Source: Flavobacteriia bacterium (lineage in GTDB: Bacteria > Bacteroidota > Bacteroidia > Flavobacteriales > Weeksellaceae). From it: 64,000 nucleotides of DNA. The stretch is taken from NCBI GenBank assembly GCA_015999765.1, contig JAECQR010000002.1, forward strand, positions 533,716-597,715, written 5' to 3'. Each line of letters starts with the position of its first letter. The stretch's first letter is position 1. The notes beneath the pieces were generated by a model that saw only the letters and a program-made list of their open reading frames with translations, did no database searches and was not told where the DNA came from. This document shows, piece after piece, positions 54,190 through 63,385 of this stretch. Made by a program: the position numbers and the translations under genes.

Positions 54190-57100
54190 ATGAATAAAAT
54201 TTTACTTTCGGCGGCATTATGCTGCGGTATAGGCGCAGCTGCGCAATATACCGTAAAAGGCCGTATTACCGATGAACTTACATCGTCCCCACTGCAGCAT
54301 GTGGTCGTGGGCATACAGAACACAGGTATCGTGACGACGACGGATATAAACGGCACTTTTGAACTGACCTCTGCAGAAAAGAACGCCACACTGATATTTT
54401 CACGTGCCGATTTCGAACAGAAAATCATTGCTGTAAAACTTCCGCTTACCCAATCTTTAGCGCTTACGCTCACAGGAAAAATTGCTGAAGTGGAAGGGGT
54501 CGTATTAACAACCGGCTATCAGAAACTTCCGAAAGAGAGAGCAACGGGTTCTTTCTCTACGGTAAGCAGTCAGATGCTTGGCAAACAGGTTTCAGTAAAT
54601 ATTCTGGAGAGGCTGCCGACGGCTGCCAACGGAATTGTACTGAATAAAGGACTGAAAGAGGGTCCCGGACAAATCATGGTCCGCGGGCTCAGTACCATTA
54701 AAGGTCCTACTTCACCATTGATTGTGCTGGATAATTTTCCTTACGAAGGGGATTTCAATAATATTAATCCGAATACCGTGGAAAGCATTACGGTCCTGAA
54801 AGACGCAGCCGCATCGAGCATCTGGGGTGCCAGAGCAGCCAATGGGGTTATTGTCATCACCACCAAAACCGGAAAATTCAATCAGCCAATTGCTCTGGAT
54901 TTTAATACGTCGCTGACCCTGAGTGATAAACCGGATCTCTCAAAGCTGCCTGTAATGAATACGTCAGATTTTATTGATGTAGAGACTGTATTATTCGGTA
55001 AAGGATATTACAACAGTGCGATCAATTCAACGCAACATCCGGTGATATCCCCTGTGGTAAATCTGCTGAATAAGGCAAAACTCGGAACGATTACTCAGGA
55101 AGAGGCTACAGCACAGATCAATGCGATGAGAACAGTGGATGTGCGGGACCAATATCTGAAGTACATGTACCGGCCAATGGAAAACAGGCAGTATGCTTTA
55201 AATATTTCCGGAGGATATCCCACCTTTTCATGGGTTTCTTCGCTCGGGTATGATGAAAACTCCGGCAATCTGGAAGAAAAGTACCGACGGATGAACCTGA
55301 AATTTCAGAATACCTGGAAACCCCTCTCCCGATTAACGTTGGGAACAGGAGTTTCCTTTAACCAAAGCAAAAGCCAAAGCGGGCGCAGTGCGTACGGAAC
55401 CGTAACCGTAAAAAACGCCGGTCTACCTTATCTGAAATTCGCTGATGAATCAGGCAACGCCCTTGCGGTTCCGAAGCAGTATAATCAGGATTATATCAAT
55501 AATCTGGGAGGGGGAAAGCTGCTGGACTGGAATTATTATCCTTTAACGGATTGGCAGCATTCCAGATCCACGGGCGAAAATACAGAGTTAATCCTCAATG
55601 CATCCCTCAACTACCGGATCATAAAAGGTCTGGAGGCAGAGGTGAGATACCAGCATCACCGGCAGAACGGCATGTCGGAAAGCTTTTCGGACATGGAGAG
55701 CTATTACACCCGGAATTACATCAATCTTTTTACGGTAATAAGTCCGACCGGGTCGGTAACCTATAACATTCCTAAAGGTGATATCTTCGGAAGATCCACT
55801 TCTCTCATAAAAGTCGACAACTTCAGGGGGCAGCTGAATTATAACCGAAACTGGAACAGACATCAGGTTTCCGCAATTCTGGGTGGGGAAAGCCGTTCTG
55901 CCAATACGCAGTATATAAGCAACCTGTATTATGGCTATAATCCTGAGAGCCTGTCTTTCGGTACGGTAAATTTCAGTCAGGCTTTTCCGGTGATGACCGG
56001 CGGAACCCGTTTTATTGATAAGGGAACTTCCCTCAATGAATTCAATAATAATTTTGTTTCCACTTTTGCCAATGCGTCCTACACTTTCGACAGCCGGTAT
56101 ACGGTTTCTGCGAGTGCAAGAAGGGATGCCAGTAATCTGTTTGGCCTTTCGACCAATGACCTGTGGAATCCATTCTGGTCTGCCGGTCTGGGTTGGGAAG
56201 TCTCTAAAGAACCCCTGTACAGACTTAAGTGGCTCCCTTATCTGAAACTCAGAGGCTCTCTGGGATATAACGGCAATATTGATCCATCCATGGTCGCGGT
56301 GACAACGGTTAAATATTCTGCCAACAATTCTCAGTTTACCAACAGTCCTATGGCGCAGTTCAATAATTATTACAATCCAAGACTCCGCTGGGAATCTTTG
56401 CGGATGCTGAATATCGCCGCTGATTTTGAAACGGCCAATAAACGGATAGGAGGATATGTTGAATTTTTCAGGAAGAAAGGGGAGAACCTTTTCGGAACCG
56501 CTCCTATGGATTACACCACCGGCATCACCTCGCTGACGTGGAATGTAGCAGGGATGCAGGGACAGGGAGTAGATGTACAGTTAAGGTCTGTGAACATTGA
56601 CCGGGCTTTCCGCTGGAACACGCTGATCAACTTCAGTACGTATCATGATAAAGTAACAAAATATTATCTGGCCAATACGTTCGGAAGACAGTTTCTGTTG
56701 CCTACGGTGCCGATTTCGGGAGTGGAGGGATTACCTGTTTATTCGGTGTTTGCATATAAATGGGCAGGGCTGGATCCCGTCACCGGTGATCCGCAGGGAT
56801 ACCTGAACGGTGAACTCAGTAAAGACTACGCAAAGATAACGGGTACAGGGACCGACGTGAAAGACCTGGAATATTTCGGTTCGGCAATTCCCACCGTATA
56901 CGGAAATTTCACGAACACATTTTCGTACAGGCAATTCAGTTTGGATATCGGGCTTACCTATAAACTGGGCTACTGGTTCAGAAGACCCTCTATTAATTAC
57001 ACCAATCTTTTCACGGAATGGATCGGTCACAGCGACTATTCCCAGAGATGGCAAAAACCCGGAGATGAAGCATTCACCAATGTACCGTCCAATCTTTACC

Positions 57101-57378
57101 AAACCAACACCAACAGGGACGCTTTTTATGCCGGATCAAGTGTACTGGTAGAAAAGGGTGACCACATCCGGTTACAGTATATTAATCTAACCTACCGTAT
57201 TGACCGGAATTTATGGAGAAACGCACCCTTCAAAGCCATAGAACTCTACGCGAATGCCGGTAATCTCGGGATGATTTGGCAGGCCTCTAAAAGCGGCGTT
57301 GATCCGGATTATAATTTGGGTAACAACACTGTAATTCCGGGAGCATCTTATACCCTTGGTCTTAAAGCTAATTTTTAA
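54190..57378 (+). CDS. SusC/RagA family TonB-dependent outer membrane transporter
   Basis: The 1062-residue protein has a signal peptide, a carboxypeptidase-like beta-sandwich (YTVKGRITDE to LTLTGKI), a TonB-box-like VEGVVLTTGYQ, the plug with GLSTIKGPTSPLIVLDNFPY (SusC/RagA signature) and VLKDAAASSIWGARAANGVI, and a C-terminal 22-strand barrel ending LGLKANF. With SusD it forms a lidded importer of large nutrients such as glycans or peptides. The substrate is not evident; no glycoside hydrolase lies beside it, and the TlpA protein upstream hints at disulfide-containing peptides. Confidence 0.95.
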   Translation: MNKILLSAALCCGIGAAAQYTVKGRITDELTSSPLQHVVVGIQNTGIVTTTDINGTFELTSAEKNATLIFSRADFEQKIIAVKLPLTQSLALTLTGKIAEVEGVVLTTGYQKLPKERATGSFSTVSSQMLGKQVSVNILERLPTAANGIVLNKGLKEGPGQIMVRGLSTIKGPTSPLIVLDNFPYEGDFNNINPNTVESITVLKDAAASSIWGARAANGVIVITTKTGKFNQPIALDFNTSLTLSDKPDLSKLPVMNTSDFIDVETVLFGKGYYNSAINSTQHPVISPVVNLLNKAKLGTITQEEATAQINAMRTVDVRDQYLKYMYRPMENRQYALNISGGYPTFSWVSSLGYDENSGNLEEKYRRMNLKFQNTWKPLSRLTLGTGVSFNQSKSQSGRSAYGTVTVKNAGLPYLKFADESGNALAVPKQYNQDYINNLGGGKLLDWNYYPLTDWQHSRSTGENTELILNASLNYRIIKGLEAEVRYQHHRQNGMSESFSDMESYYTRNYINLFTVISPTGSVTYNIPKGDIFGRSTSLIKVDNFRGQLNYNRNWNRHQVSAILGGESRSANTQYISNLYYGYNPESLSFGTVNFSQAFPVMTGGTRFIDKGTSLNEFNNNFVSTFANASYTFDSRYTVSASARRDASNLFGLSTNDLWNPFWSAGLGWEVSKEPLYRLKWLPYLKLRGSLGYNGNIDPSMVAVTTVKYSANNSQFTNSPMAQFNNYYNPRLRWESLRMLNIAADFETANKRIGGYVEFFRKKGENLFGTAPMDYTTGITSLTWNVAGMQGQGVDVQLRSVNIDRAFRWNTLINFSTYHDKVTKYYLANTFGRQFLLPTVPISGVEGLPVYSVFAYKWAGLDPVTGDPQGYLNGELSKDYAKITGTGTDVKDLEYFGSAIPTVYGNFTNTFSYRQFSLDIGLTYKLGYWFRRPSINYTNLFTEWIGHSDYSQRWQKPGDEAFTNVPSNLYQTNTNRDAFYAGSSVLVEKGDHIRLQYINLTYRIDRNLWRNAPFKAIELYANAGNLGMIWQASKSGVDPDYNLGNNTVIPGASYTLGLKANF

Positions 57379-57389
57379 AAACAATTATT

Positions 57390-58739
57390 ATGAAAAAAAT
57401 GTCACTATTCACACTTGCCATAGTCCTGCTGCTGATCGCTGTCTCCTGCAGGGAATTACTGAGCGAAAAATCGGACCTGAAACTGGCTACCCCTGCAACA
57501 GTGGAAGACAATCAGGCACTTATTGACCAGTTCGGATTTATGAATGTGGACTTTGCGAGCGTTGGCGAAACCAGTGCAGACGATTTTTATATGACGGATG
57601 CAGATTATGACGGATTATATTATGAGCAGGATAAACGGCTCTATACGTGGATGCCTGATCATGTCACAAGGCCTTCATCTGCCGGAAATGCCTGGTCGAG
57701 ATGTTACCGGGCTATCTATATCAGCAATGCTGTTTTGCATAATCTAGAGACGTACGGTCTCACCGGTGCAAAAGCCGATCATATACGGGGGCAGGCCTTG
57801 GCTTTAAGAGCAGCACGGTATCTGGATGCCTCCCAAATCTGGTGCCCCGCCTACCGCCAGAGTTCTGCATCAGGTGACTTAGGCTTGCCTCTAAGACTGG
57901 ACCCTGATATGAATACGCCCACGGTAAGGTCGACCGTGCAGCAGACTTATGACCAGATCCTGACTGATCTGCACGCTGCACTTCCGCTGCTCCCTGATCA
58001 GCAGCTGGCGAAAACCAGAATGTCGAAGACTGCGGTGCATGGTCTGCTGGCCCGTACTTATCTATTTATGGGGAATTATGATAAGGCACTGTTTCATTCC
58101 AAACAGGCTTTACTGTTACAGCCGGGACTTATGGATTTTAATACGGTTAACCCCAATGCCGAGTATCCCATTGCGAACCTCAACAAAGAAATCACTTTCT
58201 GGTCGGGAATGAGTTATGAATATCATCTTATTCCTGCAAAAATTCCTCAGGGTATTTACAGTTCGTATGCTGTAAATGATTTGCGCAGGACGGTATATTT
58301 TACCACCGACGCAGGTAATCAGATTCTGTTCAAAGGATATTATAATAATGAAAACGGCCCGTCCACGGGAGTGGCTGTAGATGAACTTTACCTGATGGCA
58401 GCAGAGTGCTATGCACGGCTTAACCAGATTTCGGAAGCGATGAGTCATCTGAATCAACTGCTCGTTACCCGCTGGAAAACGGGAACCTATATTCCTTTTA
58501 CCGCTGCGAATAAAGAAGAGGCACTGGCCATTGTTCTTGCGGAAAGGAGAAAGGAGTTGCTGATCCGGGGTCTGCGGTGGGCTGACCTGAAAAGGTACAA
58601 CCGTGATGGTGCCAATATCACCCTGACGAGAACGGTAAATGGAAAGCAATTTGTGCTGCCACCCAATGATCCGAGGTATGCTATTGCCCTTCCTGAAGAG
58701 ATTGTAGAAATTACAGGAATTCCTCAGAATCCAAGATAA
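57390..58739 (+). CDS. RagB/SusD family surface lipoprotein
   Basis: The 449-residue protein has a lipobox LLLIAVSCRELL (Cys near residue 20), then an all-helical SusD fold with TPR-like pairs (HIRGQALALRAARYLDASQI, VHGLLARTYLFMGNYDKAL) and the C-terminal RKELLIRGLRWADLKRYNRDG typical of SusD. It caps the SusC pore and binds substrate. It starts 11 bp after susC. Its C terminus YAIALPEEIVEITGIPQNP is the usual family end. Confidence 0.95.
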   Translation: MKKMSLFTLAIVLLLIAVSCRELLSEKSDLKLATPATVEDNQALIDQFGFMNVDFASVGETSADDFYMTDADYDGLYYEQDKRLYTWMPDHVTRPSSAGNAWSRCYRAIYISNAVLHNLETYGLTGAKADHIRGQALALRAARYLDASQIWCPAYRQSSASGDLGLPLRLDPDMNTPTVRSTVQQTYDQILTDLHAALPLLPDQQLAKTRMSKTAVHGLLARTYLFMGNYDKALFHSKQALLLQPGLMDFNTVNPNAEYPIANLNKEITFWSGMSYEYHLIPAKIPQGIYSSYAVNDLRRTVYFTTDAGNQILFKGYYNNENGPSTGVAVDELYLMAAECYARLNQISEAMSHLNQLLVTRWKTGTYIPFTAANKEEALAIVLAERRKELLIRGLRWADLKRYNRDGANITLTRTVNGKQFVLPPNDPRYAIALPEEIVEITGIPQNPR

Positions 58740-58759
58740 TCCCACATCCTAAAATAAAA

Positions 58760-58784
58760 GAAGCTGACCAATCCGGTCAGCTTC
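58760..58784 (-). terminator. Terminator between the SusD and DUF6520 genes
   Basis: The 10-bp perfect stem GAAGCTGACC / GGTCAGCTTC has a 5-nt loop. On the minus strand it is followed by TTTTATTTT; on the plus strand only by CTCTTT, so it is stronger for the leftward gene. Confidence 0.75.
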
Positions 58785-58800
58785 CTCTTTAGGTTTCACA

Positions 58801-59115
58801 TTACGGACGTCTCTCATCCGGATGAATATCCAAAACCTCGTCATTGGTTTTACCTCCAATCTGATCACTTAACGAAGTGCCGTCAGGAACCGTCATTTTA
58901 CACGGTCTGTTACCTGAGGTGAGACATGAAGGGCTGATGGAACTGCTCCAATTGCCTACGGTAGCGAATGCTCCTTCGGAAACATCATTGCTGTTGTAGT
59001 AATAAACAGTTTCTGCTGCTTTTTCCTCTGCCACTTTAAAGGACATCGTAACACCTGCTGTCAGCAGGGCTGCTGCCAACATAAAGTGGGTTTTTATCAA
59101 TTGTAAATGTTTCAT
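58801..59115 (-). CDS. DUF6520-like small exported protein
   Basis: The 104-residue protein has a signal peptide (MKHLQLIKTHFMLAAALLTAG). The mature part has VYYYNSNDVSEGAF, VGNWSSS and a Cys pair in PSCLTSGNRPCKMTVPDG, the pattern of DUF6520 proteins that occur in many copies in Chryseobacterium. Their function is unknown. It is last in a leftward set with a MauE/DoxX membrane protein, facing a TlpA-SusC-SusD operon. The two cysteines are about 10 residues apart and could form a disulfide. Confidence 0.75.
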   Translation of the reverse strand: MKHLQLIKTHFMLAAALLTAGVTMSFKVAEEKAAETVYYYNSNDVSEGAFATVGNWSSSISPSCLTSGNRPCKMTVPDGTSLSDQIGGKTNDEVLDIHPDERRP

Positions 59116-59328
59116 TTTTCCGGTCTTTTTTAGATAAAAAAGATTACCATAAAAACTCAAAGTTTAAAATTAAATGGGTAATCTGTCATTTTTGGACAGA
59201 CGTTTTTTCTCCGGTGCTTCGCGGTTCCTCAACCGTTATGCATCCGTACAGCAGACGGGGAGCCGTCTGCACCATTCAGGGAATGCCCGGGCATTCCGGT
59301 TCAGGAAGCGTGCACACTTCCTGTGTTT

Positions 59329-59754
59329 TCAGTTCTTATCAACAGTCTTCTGCTCAGTTATCATTCCGCCAATTGCGGTGATCATCAGTCCCATATTCAA
59401 AATTAAATTTCCTTTACAGATCACCTTTTCAAAAAATCCGATGCAGGTGCAGGGGAGGTTCTTACCGTAGTGAAGGAGATAACCGATATATCCGGTAAAA
59501 AAGGTGAGCATTCCCAGGGTAAGCCATAAACCCGGTAGAGGTTTACTTCTGAAACAGAGAAGAACGATGATGAGAATCTGCCCTGCAATAATGATAAGGG
59601 CTGTCGTTTTCCCCCATCCTTCCAAGCCGGGTGCCATTTCCAGCTGTGAGCTGAAGCTTTTGAAATGGAAGACCTTAACTGTTACGGCATAGGAGAAGAG
59701 GACCGTAAAGAAAAGGCTTACGGTGCCGGGAATTGTCTTTACTGCTGTTTTCAT
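59329..59754 (-). CDS. MauE/DoxX family redox-associated membrane protein
   Basis: The 141-residue protein has four membrane helices (about 12-30, 48-68, 76-95, 112-130). Between helices 3 and 4 it has GKNLPCTCIGFFEKVICKGN, a CxC plus Cys loop typical of this group. MauE-type proteins pair with periplasmic thiol proteins in disulfide handling. It starts 12 bp after the stop of the 54-residue gene, so they form an operon. This supports a redox theme for the whole locus. Confidence 0.85.
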   Translation of the reverse strand: MKTAVKTIPGTVSLFFTVLFSYAVTVKVFHFKSFSSQLEMAPGLEGWGKTTALIIIAGQILIIVLLCFRSKPLPGLWLTLGMLTFFTGYIGYLLHYGKNLPCTCIGFFEKVICKGNLILNMGLMITAIGGMITEQKTVDKN

Positions 59755-59766
59755 AACGTTTATTGT

Positions 59767-59931
59767 TTAGCAGGGATAAAGCAACTGCCATTTTACTTTT
59801 TTGCCGCAGTAGAGGGGCATCGGATCGCCTCTTGCAACGGGTTGGGTGGTGGTGAGGTTTCCAAGGACTTTCCATATGCCGCTCACCGGACATTTTTTTT
59901 CCGAGGCAGCGCTGGTCGCAGGACTTTCCAT
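59767..59931 (-). CDS. 54-residue Cys-containing small protein
   Basis: This short gene encodes MESPATSAASEKKCPVSGIW, then TTTQPVARGDPMPLYCGKKV, ending KWQLLYPC. Cys are at 14, 42 and 54. The CPxSGxW...RGDxMPxxxGKxVxW pattern is similar to small proteins I recall from other bacteria (zinc-ribbon-like or YjzC-like), whose role is unclear. It begins 8 bp after the upstream lipoprotein stop and ends 12 bp before the MauE gene, tight operon spacing that supports real coding. No signal peptide, so it is probably cytoplasmic. Confidence 0.65.
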   Translation of the reverse strand: MESPATSAASEKKCPVSGIWKVLGNLTTTQPVARGDPMPLYCGKKVKWQLLYPC

Positions 59932-59939
59932 GAGTCCTG

Positions 59940-60167
59940 TTATTTAGTATTTCCCATCCTCCAGTCATCATAATCTTTCGGCACATCCTTCGGAGGGGTC
60001 GGGGGCACGGTAGGCGGCGGCGTTACAGGACCTCCGGTGAAGGAAGTCGTCGGATCATTACTGATCGGATCAGTTGAGTTGCTCATCTGTTCATCACCGG
60101 CTCTGCACGAGCAGAGAAAAAATACGGTGAGTATTGCGGTTCCTTTAAATAATCTTGATAATTTCAT
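59940..60167 (-). CDS. Small Pro-rich lipoprotein
   Basis: The 75-residue protein has a signal with lipobox LTVFFLCSCRAGD. The mature peptide is low complexity: Ser/Asp/Thr, then GGPVTPPPTVPPTPP, and DYDDWRMGNTK. It is first of the leftward set lipoprotein - 54-residue protein - MauE - DUF6520. Function unknown; the Pro-rich part may be an envelope spacer. Confidence 0.7.
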   Translation of the reverse strand: MKLSRLFKGTAILTVFFLCSCRAGDEQMSNSTDPISNDPTTSFTGGPVTPPPTVPPTPPKDVPKDYDDWRMGNTK

Positions 60168-60471
60168 GTTAGGATTGTTAAGGTTATTAATAATCCCGGC
60201 CGGTTAATTTTAATAGAATTCTGTAAGCGAATTTATACGGCGTTGGAGGACACCGCAAGAGCACCATGCCCATATTGGGGAATAGCGGTGTGGTTATTTT
60301 CCAATATCACCAAAGGATATGGTTTTAATTCGCTGATAACCAGCAGGGATGAGTGTTGGGTTCACTTTGTTAGGCAATGCATCTTAATCCTGCATTTTTC
60401 TCCCGTATTTTTTATTTAATTTTGAGTATCTCCCAACGAACTGATCATTGTTTTTTTTACCGGTTTATACA
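60168..60471 (+). promoter_or_regulatory. Divergent spacer with a -7 element at 60417-60424
   Basis: TAATTTTG (60417-60424) fits TAnnTTTG, 48 nt before the TPR-AraC start. No TTG at -33 is seen. The rest of the 300-bp spacer holds no gene; a short near-repeat (CATATTGGGGAATAGC; TTTTCCAATATCACC) may fold around 60272-60312. Confidence 0.4.
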
Positions 60472-62130
60472 ATGAAAGGATTTTTAGCCCTGTTAATAAG
60501 CGCAACCGCATTACTGAGTGGTCAGGAATTTTCTGAATACCGGCTTCGTTATGACCAGTTTGGAGAAAGTGACGTACGGGCCGTTCCGCACGTGCAGCAA
60601 TATATAGCGCACGCAAAGAATGCCCACAATTACAGAGAACTGTTTCAGGCGTATAAAGATGCGGTGCATTTTATTCCCGGGTACAAACTGGCCTACGCCG
60701 ACAGTTCAGTCTGGGCGGCATCGCAAACGGGAGACCGGCAGCTTGCCGCAACAGCGTATCTCACCAGGGGCACGGTCTATTATTTTAACTACAGAAAATT
60801 TCAGCCTGCGCTGGACGAGTATATAAAAGCCTGGGAGTTTTCCAGAGATTCCCCGGATTCCTACCTGCACCACAAAAACCTTTACCATATCGGCGTAGTA
60901 AAGAGTTATCTGGGATATGATGAAGAGGCACTTGAAATTTTTGAAAAGTGCCGCAGCTATTTTGGTCAACCCGGGCAGGTGCCTGAAGCTGCAAACAGGA
61001 GGCATAACAGAAAGAAGGGATATCTGAATGCCCTTCACCAGCTTGGAAACAGCCTGCTGAAAGTCTCCCGAACCAAAGAGGCCGAAGCGGTGATTGAAGA
61101 AGGGCTGAGAGAGAGCGGTGCGCAGGGCGACTTTTTTCTGGAACGGAGCTTTTTCCTCAAACTTAAAGGAATGACGGCCTACCGACAGGGAAATGATAAA
61201 GCTGCCATTGAGGCGATGAGGACTGCACTGCTGGGATTTGAGAAGAAAAATGACTTTACAAGCGCCTCCCTTATTTACCACTATACCGGTAAAAGCCAGT
61301 GGCGGGCGGGCCTGGATATAGATGCGGTAAAGAGTTTTGCCAAAGTGGATTCGGTTTTTACAAAATATGCTTTTCTGTTGCCGGAAGTACGGGAAGCCTA
61401 CGAAATTTTAATCGGCTATTATCAGAAAAAGAACGACAGGGAACGTGAGCATTATTATACTTTACAGCTGCTGAAAGCTGACCGCGTCCTGAACACCGAT
61501 TTCAAGTACCTCTCGGGGAAGATTCACAGAGCATATGATACGGAGGAACTAATGGCCTCAAAAAAAAGACTGGAACGCTCAGTTTCCACGCTGTATACGG
61601 TCATCTGGTCAGTCACTGTAATACTTGTCACCGCGGGAACGGTCATTCTTTATCCGAAAGAAAGGAGAAAGCGCCTCCGTGCACTGGTCCGGAAACAGAA
61701 GCGGCAGGCAGGTGGCAGTGAAGCAGGTAAGGCAACGAACAACCGCAGCCAAATAGTGCCTGCCGCCATTGCCGCGATAGTGATTGAAAAACTGGAGGTT
61801 CTGGAGCATAACAGTTTTTTCCTTGAACAGGGTATGACCCTCCAGAAACTGGCACCGCTGCTGAATACCAATCCCTATTACCTCGGCCTGATTATTAAGG
61901 AACACCGGGGTTGCCCTTACCCAGTGTATATTAAAGAGCTTCGCCTGCGGTACGCCGCCAAAATGCTGGGTGAAAGTAAAAAGTGGAGGAGCATGACGAT
62001 TGAGCATCTGGCAAACGCATCAGGCTTTAAGGACCGTACCCATTTTTCTGAGGCCTTCCTGGATTACCATAAGGTAAAACCATTGGAATTTATACAGCAG
62101 ATCAGAGCAAAGCAACAGGAAGAATCGTAG
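60472..62130 (+). CDS. Membrane-anchored TPR protein with C-terminal AraC-type HTH
   Basis: The 552-residue protein has a signal peptide (MKGFLALLISATALLSG), TPR-type helical repeats to about residue 360, one membrane helix (TVIWSVTVILVTAGTVIL, about 383-400), then a cytoplasmic AraC HTH: LQKLAPLLNTNPYYLGLIIK and IEHLANASGFKDRTHFSEAF. This is a one-component regulator reporting from the periplasm. It lies next to the DUF6520/SusCD locus, divergent from its lipoprotein gene, and could regulate it. Confidence 0.88.
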   Translation: MKGFLALLISATALLSGQEFSEYRLRYDQFGESDVRAVPHVQQYIAHAKNAHNYRELFQAYKDAVHFIPGYKLAYADSSVWAASQTGDRQLAATAYLTRGTVYYFNYRKFQPALDEYIKAWEFSRDSPDSYLHHKNLYHIGVVKSYLGYDEEALEIFEKCRSYFGQPGQVPEAANRRHNRKKGYLNALHQLGNSLLKVSRTKEAEAVIEEGLRESGAQGDFFLERSFFLKLKGMTAYRQGNDKAAIEAMRTALLGFEKKNDFTSASLIYHYTGKSQWRAGLDIDAVKSFAKVDSVFTKYAFLLPEVREAYEILIGYYQKKNDREREHYYTLQLLKADRVLNTDFKYLSGKIHRAYDTEELMASKKRLERSVSTLYTVIWSVTVILVTAGTVILYPKERRKRLRALVRKQKRQAGGSEAGKATNNRSQIVPAAIAAIVIEKLEVLEHNSFFLEQGMTLQKLAPLLNTNPYYLGLIIKEHRGCPYPVYIKELRLRYAAKMLGESKKWRSMTIEHLANASGFKDRTHFSEAFLDYHKVKPLEFIQQIRAKQQEES

Positions 62131-62180
62131 GTTTATTAATTTTTCGGACAAACCATTATAACGTAATTTATTTCTAGAAA

Positions 62181-63035
62181 ATGATGAATGCAAAACTATG
62201 TTTCAGGAAAACGGAAAACAGATATACTGCTTTGTTGCGGGCCCTGGAGAACATTGAAACAGATGAGGCGGCAGGTGTGATTGAAAGCTACGAAAAGTCA
62301 CTCATGGAAACCGATCTGGCCATAAGGGAGGTGAAAATGTTCGTCGCCGAAACAGTCTTCACTTCCGCTGCTGAAGAGGTGCATTTTTTCAAACACCTGA
62401 AACCGCTGTTCATCTCCCAGTTTATCTACTGTTCGAAAGTTCTGGAGATCGAGGCGGCAAAACCCAATGCGGGCCAGCACATGCTGAAAGACTACTACGA
62501 GGCGGAACTTCAGCAGCTTAAAAATTTTGTGGATGAGTACAGCGATTTTTATGAATATTACCGGCGCAAAGCCACGTATCTGGATCATAAGTATTTCGTG
62601 AGGGGACAGTTTGATTTTAAGATGAGCGTCGATGCCCACCTTTACAGTTTTGATGAGAACTTTACCACTTCGCATGACCATCTTATCGCACAGATCATCG
62701 CAAATGACAGGCTTGAAAAGTACCTGCTGCAGTCTGTTTACCGCATCGAAGGGTACTTCTATGAAAAGTTTTCAGACAAATCGCCTCTAACATGGTCGGG
62801 TTCAAAATCCGGATTGATAGAACTGCTTTATGCCCTTCATGTCATGCGGTGTTTCAATGCCGGCAGCGGAGATTTCAGTGAGACTGTGAAATTTGTGGCA
62901 AAGTCTTTCAATATTGATCCCGGAAACATCTACAAGACCCTCCACGAAATTAAAAACAGAAAGACGGGCAGAACAAAGTTTCTCAATAGCCTCGCAGAAA
63001 GCCTTGATCACCATTTCGAAAGTATAATGGATTAA
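62181..63035 (+). CDS. RteC family protein
   Basis: The 284-residue helical protein resembles RteC, the regulator of tetracycline-induced transfer of Bacteroides conjugative transposons: FFKHLKPLFISQFIYCSKVL, TYLDHKYFVRGQFDF, SPLTWSGSKSGLIELLYALH and IDPGNIYKTLHEIKNRKTGR. No RteA/B, tetQ or transfer genes are in the window, so it is either an orphan or a domesticated relative; such orphans are common in Chryseobacterium. It follows the TPR-AraC gene by 50 bp. Confidence 0.88.
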   Translation: MMNAKLCFRKTENRYTALLRALENIETDEAAGVIESYEKSLMETDLAIREVKMFVAETVFTSAAEEVHFFKHLKPLFISQFIYCSKVLEIEAAKPNAGQHMLKDYYEAELQQLKNFVDEYSDFYEYYRRKATYLDHKYFVRGQFDFKMSVDAHLYSFDENFTTSHDHLIAQIIANDRLEKYLLQSVYRIEGYFYEKFSDKSPLTWSGSKSGLIELLYALHVMRCFNAGSGDFSETVKFVAKSFNIDPGNIYKTLHEIKNRKTGRTKFLNSLAESLDHHFESIMD

Positions 63036-63385
63036 ATGAGGATGCGGACTGCTGATCGGGTTTGTAATCCCGGATCTCACCTCTGCATCATATACGTCAG
63101 TTGAAGGAAACTTATTTAATAAACCACCGTATTTTAGCCATTTTCTGCGGTGGGCCAGAAAAAATCCCCGGCAATTGCAGGGGATCAAAAGAACAGGTAT
63201 ATTCAGTATGTCAATACAAAAAATCTGAAGCATGCAAAAGTCCGTTTTGATGATTTATAAAGAAAAAAAATATATCTTAGGAGACAGAAATAAGTCTTAC
63301 GACTTTCAGACTAATCCCTACAAAGTTTGTGGTATTTGTCTGACGAAGTAGGACATATATAAAAGTTAGCGGTAATATCAAAAAG
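63036..63385. other. Intergenic region with a hairpin and cassette-like boundary
   Basis: ATCCCC / GGGGAT around GCAATTGC at 63164-63185 with six T on the minus strand looks like a leftward terminator with no gene feeding it. Further right, CCCTAC / GTAGG around 63317-63351, then GTTAGCGGTA at 63365, 11 bp before the next ATG, mark a change to very AT-rich DNA. Confidence 0.5.

Noticed and set aside
59675..59986. 103-codon leftward frame over the MauE and lipoprotein ends
   Set aside because: Out of frame with three well-placed genes, including the 54-residue protein that explains the interval better.
62181..63035. Conjugative transposon around rteC
   Set aside because: No integrase, mobilisation or transfer genes are in the window; RteC alone does not show an element.
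62802..63233. 143-codon leftward frame antisense to rteC
   Set aside because: Mostly a shadow of the RteC gene, extending into a spacer with a hairpin.
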